Shown here one piece after another: positions 30,301 to 41,700 of a stretch of 64,000 nucleotides of DNA (position 1 is the first letter of the stretch; each line of letters opens with the position of its first letter). A program made the position numbers and the translations under genes. Origin of the DNA: Pachyseris speciosa (Eukaryota > Cnidaria > Anthozoa > Scleractinia > Pachyseridae); the NCBI GenBank assembly GCA_016490735.1, contig JAEMWC010000156.1, forward strand, positions 1,130,001 to 1,194,000, read 5' to 3'. The notes beneath the pieces are model-generated. The model was not told the origin of the DNA and did not search any database. It saw nothing but the letters and a program-made list of their open reading frames with translations.

Positions 30301-33300
30301 CCCGTGATACATTTTGAACTAATTCATCAAAACCTGCAGTCCCCGCAACGATGTCTTCGAATTACAAATTTTAGTAATAGCGACTCTTTGGTAATGGCAG
30401 TTGCGATGAGAACAGAATTCTCAGCTTAGCTGTGAATAATTCGATCATTACTTTGCTGATACCATTTTTAGTGTGTTTCAGCCAGTATCGGGTATCTTTT
30501 TTTTTTTTTTTTTTCTTTATTTCACCATAAGCCACACACACTTACACACACAAACTCAAAAACATAATAATGTAACATGGGATATACAGTGCACAAATTA
30601 TTATTAAAAAATATACCAATTAACGACTAGATATGCAAGATATGGCTATGACAAGGAAGCCTATGTAGAAGCCGAGGGCTTATGACCATAGGCTTCCTAA
30701 GAATATGGAGTGAATTTATGTGAAATTTGAGTACTGAATCTATAAACAGAATATGATGTATTTTTTAAAATAACGAAAAAAAAAAAAAAACTAGTGCAAA
30801 ACGAAACAAAACAGTGCAAACAAAAGAAAGGAATATTAAAGAGTTTAAGTGACTGAGTAAGAAGGAATTTTTTTCACTCGAGTCGTTTGCCAAACAAACC
30901 TTTCACTATTTTGAATGTCTAGCGAGTTGAAAGACTTAGGACCTTGAAACCGAATTGAGAATTAATTTTTCGAATGTTAGCTCGTTAAAGTAATATATAT
31001 TCATATAATACATCACACGAGGAAGAGAGTTTCATCACTGATTCAAACACACAAACACTGAGAAGAAGTACATTGGATATCCAGATGACGCAGTGGTACA
31101 GCCGAGGTTATTCTTTTATTCTTTTATTTATTTATTTATTTATTTTGTTTTAATAAACCTGATTCGAGGTGATTGGATGAAACAGTATTTTTTAGTGTTT
31201 AATAATTCTTGGACCAATTGAAGGCGAAAGTTCACCAGGTTTTATAACAATTAGGATTACATCTGGAAGCTTCCCTCAAGGTTGTAACTTTTTTTATTTC
31301 GCTTCTTGACGTATTCATGAATTTGATCGGAAGAACGAGTGAAAACCTGGGCGATAGGAAATGCAGTATTTTATGGGAATAACCGCCAGTACAGTATCAT
31401 TATCGTCATATATCATTAAGTATGCCGGCCTCAGCAATTAGATTTGTTTGTTTAAAAACACTAGCTCGCGGGTTGGAAAGATTTTGCGTTCCAGCTTTTT
31501 CGGCGTCTAACGAATAATTCCGATATACTCCTGAACGGCTTTTAACCCCTATAGACAATCTGGGCGCGTTTTCTGCCCGATATGTTTAATAGAGAGCAAT
31601 CTTTTAAATCCGAACATATATGAGTACGATTGGAAAAATTTGGATATCAATATCAGAAACGAACACACTTGCGATTTCGTCGATGATCTGATCCGAGTTC
31701 TTTATCGTGACGTCATCATTTAAAGTAGTGTCATGTTCTAACCGAGTAGAGAACCCGTATTTTGCAGCTGGGTTACAAAAATCCGTTTGAGTGATTGATC
31801 AGCCAACAACAGCGTGAACAGAGTGACCGGTATTGAGCAGACTGCATTAAAATACTTGTCATATAAAAAACGAAAAAAAAAAAAAAAAAACGATAAATAA
31901 AGCCGGGAAACCTCCTTGAATACAGTGCGAAATATCCACGTTGCGGGTGCATTATCGAAATGTATCGATACTTCAATCGGTGATATCAAATCTTAGTCAA
32001 TCAAGTGGTTAACTCGTATGCGCATTCCGTGAAGACTTACAATACCTTACAAGGGGTTCAACGAAAATTAGCCATTAAAACCCAGCTACTTAAGTTGACA
32101 AACCTTGGTCATTGGTTCCTATGAACCGTCCACAAAGACAGTAAAATTCTACTGCCATAATCCACTAATTTCTGCAGCACGCGCACAGTGGAAAACTAAT
32201 AAGTAGAAGACATACCTTACTTAGATGATACGCAGCTAGTAATTTCAGCTTTTTTTGGCCTTCGTCAGTGTTCTCCAGAGGATAAGTCCGTCAAAATTAA
32301 GAAGTCCATTTGTTGAAGCTGCGCGGGAGTGCGTTGCGTTGTACAAAAATTTTTGCCAGCAACATGAAAGCATAACCATGCCATTTTCGCTAATAATTGG
32401 AACAGCGATGAGTTACTTTACTGAGACCAATTTTCTCTGGTTGCTTCGTTTGAATTGAAGTTTTTAGTCATGTGAAACTTGACTGTAATACGGACCATGC
32501 CTCCTGTTACAGACTTCGAAGTCTTCGAAAAGGCGATATTTCAGTTGCAGTAGCTTTATGATCGGACATTGGACATCGGCACGATCAAGATTAACTGAAT
32601 GAGGTCAAAACATACCTCTTCTGTTAAGCTATTAAAAGTGATTAGGTGGTTTAAGTATCGAGGTCGGTTTCCTGTCACTTTCATTTATAACCCCTTCTTT
32701 GTGCTTGCCAGTTTATTTTGCGGCGGATTCAATTTTATACGGTTTCATTTAGTGATTACTACTTTTTTACGTTGATGACATTACGTAACAAATTGTGAGG
32801 GGCTGAGAAGTTTGATCATTTTGTGAAAATAGAGTTGTAAAATTTTTGGGTTGTTACCGAATGATACACAGCTCCGGGCAGCGGACAAACGATCCTGAAT
32901 GGAAAGGACGAGTTGCATTTGATTAGGCTCTCACTTACGTAAGGCTTAACAGGTTCTTTGTTTAAGCTGATTAGCCTTAAGCCTCTTCAGAAAAGTTCTT
33001 TCGTATGTTCATTCCTCGCTTCCGCAGGCCATTAAATTTCTGAATCTTTACTTCTCTATCTTTTGTGATTCGTTAGCCATAAGGGTTATAAGTTAAACAG
33101 CCTTCAAAATTACTGTGTGTATTGATCAAAAATCGCAAAAATGCGGTGCACAAACTCGAACTTTTGAACTTTGGTTCGGATGTTACACTACTACTTTGAA
33201 CAAGCACTGTCGCTACATTTTTTGTTTTAGTTTGAAACATATATTCATGTTATCTTAACAACATGCCTCATACACTTTTGGGGTCAATTCGTTAAAACGT

Positions 33301-35632
33301 CTGCATCCGCCAACGACGGCAACCGGGCAACGCAAACGTCATTTCAAAATGTTGGCGAAGTATCCTGGAGCTAAATTAGTAAAAACGGCTTTGAAGTTGG
33401 GAAAAAGAAAGAAGAGTTCACCATCATACGCTCATGTTCTCCACAAAACCAAAAATTTGGTCATTTCACGTTTTTGCTGAGGACGGCAAAGAAATGTACC
33501 ATTTATTACTCATTACTGAGCCTACTGTTTTGCGGCGTTCAGCATTGAGAACGGCGACGGCAAGTTGCCGTCGCCGTCCTCAATGTTTAAGCTCTCCGAA
33601 TTTTAACACAAACGCCAACAACACAGACGAGTTGCTGACATATATTACTAATGGCCATGTCACAAGTCTACACATTATAACGTAAGGTATTGCGTTAATC
33701 CTGCACAATTTCACAGCTTTGTAGTTCACTGAAACATTTACAGCAACGCGACTTGCGCGTCTGCATCATTTCCACTGTAAGCTTCTCTTGTAAGCTTCGT
33801 ACAAGCCTCCGCGCAACGCAATGTTTCATGTTTCAGTGAAGAAAAACTAGACGTACCATTGTAGACTCAGACTTGGAGGGCTTAATTTAAAGTCACAAAT
33901 TCTCATGAACGTCTTTGGACTTTTCTCTTTTTGTTCACCCCTATAAAGATCTTTTTTTAGATTCCAAAATCTTGCGGATGGCCCTGAGGAATAAAAACTC
34001 ACGCTCATGAAAACGCGATCTAGAACTGTATAGCTAAATTGTAGCTTACAATCGTATGACGACTCTGTTATCACGTGTACGCGTACACGACCGTGCCGAA
34101 AAAAAAATATTTCGTACCTAAACACGTCGGCGAGTAATGGACGGACCATTAGAAAAAGCCGGAGGGGGTGGGTGGTGACAATTCCCACCAAAAATTCCTG
34201 CAAGGAAAACTGATCTTTAAAAAAATCCTTCAAGCGGTGGTACCTAAAAAAACAAAAAACATTCATAGATGCAGAGGAACAAATAATCCTGCAGACAAGT
34301 GGGTTTCAAAAAAAAAAAAATTCATCCACAGAAACTTTTTCACCCCCTCCCATCCGGTTTTTTCCAATGGTCCATCCCTAATAGGAATTCCACATGTATA
34401 GAGCACGTGGAAGAAGCAGGTGTGCATGTCACTAATCGTCTGACTCCCCCTTTCATCCCACTTTCATTACCATTTTCACATCGGGTTTGGAAACATCCGA
34501 GGAGCAAAAAATGTGAACACGGGTTCACCTGAGGCAAACGCATGCTTGAGAATTGAGAGTTGATCCAAGATTTCAGTGCAGGCCTTTTGGGCAGCAAGCA
34601 CCATATGGTGCGACAAGGCCTAAGGATGTTACGTAAGGACGTCTCCCTTTTGATTTTTGTTCAAAAAAGTCCGGCTGCGCTTTCAAAGTTTAGTTAGAAT
34701 CGGTCGCCAGAACTAAAAAATAACTCGAGAAATTGACAGCAGAAGGAGTACGAAATCATTCGGCGCTGTAACCCAGTATCACAGTGAACGACAAGTTTGA
34801 CAGGTAATAGAGATGGATTACAGCGCAAATACTTATGTAATACACTACATTGAAACTTGCGCGTCAAGTAACACCGGAAAATCCTTGGCTACAGAAATCG
34901 ACAGCTCAAAAGCCTATCCTCCGAAATGAAATGAAAGAGCGAAAAAAAGAAGACACATTCTCAAGCATAATTCGGTGACCTCAGCTCTGCCGCAGAATTG
35001 AGATCATTGGGTTTTTTTTTTCGGAGGGCCGCCAAAATGGGGTCAGAAGGTGCCTGGAGAAACGAGAAAAAAAAAAGCGGGTTATGTAACAGGTTAAGTA
35101 AGACAAAGTTTTTGAGTGCTCTTTAAGCAGTTCAGTAAAACTCGTAAACTAGTGGTACAACATCAGTTTAGGGTAATATCAGATCGAGATGTTGCGATAC
35201 AATTGATGAGAAAAACATGATTATGACACTCTAATTAGTTATTTGAAAAATGTGGGATTAGCCTTTGGATTGGAAGGTTAAAATTTGAAGTTTGGGATCC
35301 TAATTAGGGGTACCAAAAATTTTGTTACGTTGAATGATGACCACTCCTTCAACCTGATTGTCTCCTTGAGCGCCTGCGCCACATTCGCACACTGATCATG
35401 AGATAGAATTGTTACCTAATCAGTGGTGTTATGGAACCTTTGTAGCCTTCAGCTGATCGTATATGAGGTGGAGCATTTAGTGTTCGGACCTCATTGAGCT
35501 TCAACCACAGCGAGGCCCGTTTAGCGAGAAAGGATTGTCTCCTCTACCAAGGATTTGTTTATTTTGAGATCAGATTGGTATAGCTCTTTTGTTAATTGTG
35601 TGAAATCCTCTTACAAGAGATCATAGCCCAGC
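30301..35632. other. Intergenic, upstream of gene 2
   Basis: No supported exon on either strand. It contains poly-T and poly-A tracts (30498-30513, 30776-30790, 31867-31890) and a GC-rich self-complementary 'cggcgacggcaagttgccgtcgccg' near 33553-33578. Short open frames at 33434-33685 and 33847-34266 look like translated repeats. The promoter of gene 2 must lie within or near the right end, but I see no clear TATA box or other core element. Confidence 0.5.
33725..33840. repeat. Short inverted element, about 116 bp
   Basis: 'ttcactgaaacat' at the left end is mirrored by 'atgtttcagtgaa' at the right end, with 'gtaagcttctcttgtaagctt' inside. Confidence 0.6.
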
Positions 35633-35708
35633 ATGGATAGTCTCAAATCCAGGAGATCAGCTCTTCAATTTTTACCTGTATGGATCTGGTGTTTTGCGAT
35701 TCTCTTAG
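35633..35708 (+). CDS. PTK7-like: Gene 2 exon 1: start codon and signal peptide
   Basis: ATG at 35633 opens a 76-nt exon ending in TTA G|GTGAGT (phase 1). It encodes MDSLKSRRSA followed by a hydrophobic core LQFLPVWIWCFAILL: a positively charged n-region and h-region, i.e. a classic signal peptide. It is too short to appear as an ordinary ORF. Phase 1 matches the next Ig exon and joins as Gly. Confidence 0.85.
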
Positions 35709-38700
35709 GTGAGTTTTCTTCTTCTTAGACTTTCAAGACATTTTCACCTTTCCCAGGCGGATCCTATTCATTGTACAAAATATTCCTAAAGACGGTGTGC
35801 TATTTCTAATCGGCCACATCTATAAGGTACTAGATTTACGTCAAGAGCTTAAGAGGTCACCCAAATGAATCACCAACCTCATAGTGCTAGGTCAGTTTAC
35901 TAATCATACCCCATAACGGCGATATATCACTAGGACTGGAAAACACTTTTCCACAATTTTACACGAGTTAAGTTCCGATGCCCCTAAATTCGCCCTTATT
36001 TGCATGATAAGCAACAAAGCTGGTGCGGACTATCGCGTGATACTTTGCCAGCATTGTAAGAAAATAAGAATGCATAAAGGAGCGTTCCGGTCTTTCTCAT
36101 ACCATCTGCCCATTCGTCTGACCACTTGTCTTTTGCTCGATATTTTTTGGGTTTTCTTTAAGCGGTCTCTAACACTGTTCTCTAGTTTTGAAGTGATATC
36201 AAATCAGTTCTGATATCGGCAAATTTGCCTTAAACAATTGGCTACGATTTGGCTGCATAACTTTTTGGTGAAAGGAAATCGAAAATAGCACCAATGATGC
36301 CAAAGGTTTTACCCTCTGGGGAAGTATGATTGAATTTTTTTTTCCTGTGGTTCTTGAGGTAGTACTAATTTTACTCAAAATAGTTTTAGCGATTAAATAA
36401 GCTTCAGTTTAAGGATTTGGGTGAATTCTATAGCCCGCTTTGAATTTTCGCCAGAATTTGAAGCTACTTACTTAGTAAATCAGGGCAGGGGAAAAAAATG
36501 ATATTTTGATTATTGCACGTACTCACGAGAGCGAGGGATTTGTTTTTCAATGAAAAAAAAAAAAAAAAAACAGTTGCAGGTGCATTCAAAAGAAAAAAAT
36601 AAATAGTATCAAAAGTAAGCATACTAATATTCACTCAGTTTAGTTTTTGCGATTAAACAAGCTTCGAGTTTAAGGCTTTGGATGAATTCCTGATTTTGAC
36701 TAGAATTTGAAGCTAGTTACGTAATAAATCAGGGTAGGGGAAAAAATGATATTTGATCATTGCACGTGCTCACGAGATCGAGGGATTCTTTTTCAATGGA
36801 CAAAAACTTTTCACGTGCATTCAGACGAAAAACGTCAATAGCGTCACGAGCCGAGTAAGCATAAGATTACCCTTAATCTTATTCTCGCTCATTGCTGAAA
36901 GGTGGTTTCTTTGTATTTAGCCGCATATAGCCTGTTGCAAGAGCATGATGCGACAAGTGCATCTGGCCTGTTACCAGCTGTGCATTTTTAACATCGTCTT
37001 CGTGTTTTATGCTGTGCAAATAGACAATTATCACAAGGAGGCAAAAAAGACCTTGTAAGAGTGTGTATGGCAATACATCGAAGACAGTCTTTTAGTGTAA
37101 TTTCTTTAGCATGGCAGCAAAAGTAAGGTTTGAGCGACAAAGGACCATCAAGAAACACCGGACAAGAAAGAGATCGTGTTTATCTAATTAGAAACTCTGG
37201 TGTGAAACTGTCTCCAGGCTTTCACATGTTTGGGATAAGATATAAGGAAACATAGCTTAGCAGAAATTGCCTTAAATCTTTTTAACATTAGGCAACATTT
37301 GTCATAAATAACCATATAGTAAACGAAACAAAGTAAGTCAAATAATATGTTTAATTCTTTTGTATTTGTGGCGTCTTCAACATTCCCTAAGTTTTTCACG
37401 TGAGAGAAAGATAGCCATGATATGCGTAAAACCTGTTGGCGTAGTCGGTCTCACCATGGACTTGGGTAAACTCTGGTTTATTTATACCATGAAGACCGAA
37501 AAAATCTATGCAGGCGACAAAACGTTTCGAGCTTATGAAGGGAAAGCAATTTGTCACGCATCATGTGTTGTCACGTGGAATACTTTTTTAATTGATGAAA
37601 AAAATCATTCAATCTAATTTATTGATGGTTCTTGTGCGAGGAACAGAAACAAAATTAAAGAATGCGAAAACGAGAGCAAATACGGGGAAAAGTGGGACAT
37701 ACAGATCGAAACGATGATAAATCAACAGGTGACACATTTGTAGCGTTTCTAAAGCCCTGGCCAAACTATCGAACAAAGTTGGATTGAACATTCCAACTTT
37801 GCTCGATCCAACATTGTTCGACCGTTTGGCCGCCCATGTTGGATGATGTTCGTCCAACAATTTTTGCTCGATCAAATGTTGGATAGAGTTTGCTTTTGAT
37901 CAAACATTACGTCCAACAATTTTGCTCGATGAAAAAATGTTGTAGTGTTTTGCCGCTCTTCCAACAAAGTTGTATGTTAAAGTGAGTCACGTACGCCTTG
38001 GTAGCCAATCAAAAATCACTATTTTGGTGCTCTGTCCGGTTCAATAGCGTTTAAAATTTCTGCGAGCTGATCCAGTCTCATTCTCATCATCTCCTTAATC
38101 ATCGCGGGTGTAACGTGCAATGATAACTGTAGAGCGGCATGGAACATACCCTTTTCAGCTCGTTCTCTTAACAATTCCAAGGTTTTTACTCGCCTGACAC
38201 CGTCATTTACGTCCTCGAACAGCTCTACACCATAAACATTACATGTAACGCTATATAAGCGCTTCTCGTTTCCGTTTAAGCACCATGTTTTGAATTAAAT
38301 TTAGCTCCAACTTGTACCGGTAGCTTGTTTCGTCTAGCAATGTTGGATAGTGTTTTGCCACTATCTCAACATTCACATCCAACATTATTGGATGTTGGAT
38401 CCAACTTTGTTCGATAGTTTTGCCAGGGCTTAAGAAACATTTGTGTGGTTTGTTTTCAAGGCTCTTCCCTGACCGCAGTGGAAGCGCGATCAAACTTCAC
38501 GTGGATCAGGAAGCCGGCCTCACAAACTGTGGATGTAGGAAGTACTGTCACATTCAACTGTTCAGTAAAGTATCAAAACGCGACAAAATACCACTGGAAA
38601 TACAATGATAAAACTATAATGGCGGATGATAATCCTCGCTACACCATAAAGGCCAATGGTACCCAACTGGAAATAAAGAATGCAGACCAAACCGATCAGG

Positions 38701-41700
38701 GAGCCTACCGCTGCTATGTGACAACAGCTGGCGCGAACAAAACTAGTCTTGGAGAAAGCTCTGAAGCCGTGTTGATCATCATAGGTAAGTTAGCCTTTAA
38801 GAAGGACGAAAATATGGTTGATCAACGGAGTTGATAATGTAAACTGACCACCGTACAGGGATTCGATTAGCTGACGTTTCGAGCGTTAGTCTCCTTCGCA
38901 GCCGTTATTTGGGTCGTCACGCAACGCTCCTCCCCACTAACGGCTGCTCACTCGAGCTTTGCATTCCTTTCCCTCAAACAGACCAATAAGGAGCAGGCTT
39001 CCATTTTCTAGAAACCTGGTTCTAGTCCTCGTATTGTTGTGTTTTTGGCGTCAAATATAATGAGAAATATGATTGGCGCAGACGCCAAGAATTACTTGCA
39101 TTTTATTGGTTCTCGGTAACAGAGGGAAAGGAATTCAGAGCTCGAGTGAGCAGCCTTTAGTGGGGAGGAGCGTTACGTGATGACCCTAATAACGGCTGCG
39201 ATGGAGACTATTCGAGCGTTAGCCCTTCGTCGGATCGAATCGAGGAATTGTGGGTTGTGTATGCTTTGTATACAGAAAATGGAGCTAAGCTATTGGTGGT
39301 AACATGGTAACGTGAAAAACAGGAATAAATTAATTGAATGAAAAGGATAGGGAAAGGCCGGAGATCGACAGTGTGTTGTTTGGAATGGCTAGGGAGATTA
39401 TTTTCAAAATATTTTTTTAGTGAATAATTTTATCCTGTCTCATTCGGAACTTCTAAGCTTGCCAACTAGAGAGCACTCTCGTAATTGGTGGATAATTTAA
39501 ACTGAAAATGTCTCCTAATATAGCAGGCTATAATTTTTTCAGTCAATAGCAGTGAAATCACCAAGTGTAATGTATTTATTACAACATTCCAAGAGGTGTT
39601 TTTTTTTCGTTTTTTAGATCCTCCGTTCACTAAAGGGAATTCATCGCTGAAAAATCAAACCGTTGGAACGTCAAACGTGACATGGATTAGACACCCGACC
39701 TCACAGACAGTAGAGGAGGGCAGCACTGTCACATTCACGTGCTTGGTGTTGTGCAATAGGCAAATAAAATACAACTGGAAAGTCAATAATAAAACTGTAC
39801 AGAACACTTCAGATTCTCGGTACAACGTAGCACCCAACGGCACCCTGGAAATTGCGAGTGCAAAAGTAGAAGACGAAGGGCCATATCAGTGCTTTGTGAC
39901 AACAAAAGATGGAACAGAAACTCTCGCGGAAAGCTTTACAGCAATGTTGGATGTCAAAGGTAAGGTGGTAAGAAGAATAGCTATACACACCAGAGTCCAA
40001 TCAGATTACGGGGTTTTAAATATCTATAATAAATTGCTTGCTTTGTGATCTGTTAATCAAAAACTGAGACATTTCTCAAGTGAAGTAAATGTTGAGAGCT
40101 TTGGAGGTACTGCTAAACTTTTTGCGTTCTGAATGAAAGTCTCAACAAATTTGCCCTGGATAGCCGCTCTAATGTCTTGGTTCTCTTTTTAGATGAATCT
40201 TCTGACGAAAAATCTGAGAAGTCGTCATCTCTGTGGAAGACCGCTGGTATTGCTGTGGGGTGTGCCGCTGGATATATCGGTATTGTGGCACTCATCATGA
40301 TTTACGTAGAGCGACGAAGAGCGCGAAAGAACAAGAAAGCCGAGGAAGTCAAGAATTTTGCTCGTGAAAATTGTGAGTATTTCAAAGTTCCCCTGTTTTT
40401 CAAGTCTGTTAAAACATTAATGATGGTTTTGATTTGGCATTAAAAGAGTTAAATCAAAGAAAGTAAATGACTAGCTATACTCAAAATTATATTCCGTTTC
40501 AAATGGTCATCTTTTTGTGAAACCGGCGGGCAATCGTGCCTTATCGAGCTCCGTTATCTCGACTTAATCCTAAAACGTTTGCTGTTGTGCTGTTTTTCCA
40601 GCGTGTATTAAATTAATTCTCAATTGCAAAAATGACCTGAGGTATACGTATTGTCTGTATCGTTATGATGGAAAATGGAGCACAGCATGCGTCTGACAAG
40701 CTTCTAATCAAACCAACTTCACTGTCCAAGTGGCATGGCACTAGCCTAAACAAACTTTCCTCTACTTTCCAGTGGCTCTCGAACGTGACGTCGAGGAAGG
40801 CACAGGGAACGGGACTTTAGTGGAGGGTATGAACCCAATGTTTAGTTCCCAGCCCACTGAGGACAACATGGAGCTGGAATTCCCAAAATACGACCTTGAT
40901 GAGCTGATGAATCTGGGTAATGGCGCCTATGGTCGAGCTTTCCTGGGGCGAGCCAGTGGCATACGGGATAATGAGAAAGTCAGCATGGTAGTAGTGAAAG
41001 CCCTCCGTAGCAAAGAGGACCATGTGCGGGAGCAGTTCAACAAAGAAATGGAGGCTCTGTGTGAATTGAAGCATGGCAATGTAGTGGCGCTGCTTGGTGT
41101 TTGCTCGAGAGATGAGCCTTTTTACATGATATTTGAGCTGATGGAAAAGGTTTGTGTAGGCTTTTTAAAAATATTTCATTATTGGCTTACAAGAGAACAT
41201 TCTACTTCTTTCTCTCGAAAATCATCTCGCAAGTGAGAAAAGGTACGAGGAATTCCTGAGATTTCTTAGTTTTCTCTTTACGATCAGGTAAATTTCTGAC
41301 ATGACTTGGGCAGTGTAGCAGCAATGCACGCTTGTTACTGACTCTGATTTATGGAGCGCGATATTGAATGCTCTCAAATATGGTAGATAAATCCTGACAC
41401 CGGCGAAGCAGTAATTGAACGGCAAGTGCGAAGTTAACGGCGTGGATATATTTGCTTTTTCTATCTCCAGTTATTCATCTCTGAGCAAACCATAACCGCA
41501 GCTTGCGATCTTGTCTAGTCCTCGTTTATAATTTCTCTCGACTGTATACTTTCCTTCCTTTAAAGAGCCTACGAATAATGGACTGGTACATATCTTTTTC
41601 CAGGTTGAAGCTGAAATATGCACAGCATATAGTACTGAAACAAGCAATGACAATGTTTTACTTGTCATAAACTGCAGCGTTTGATTGTTTTTATAGCAAC

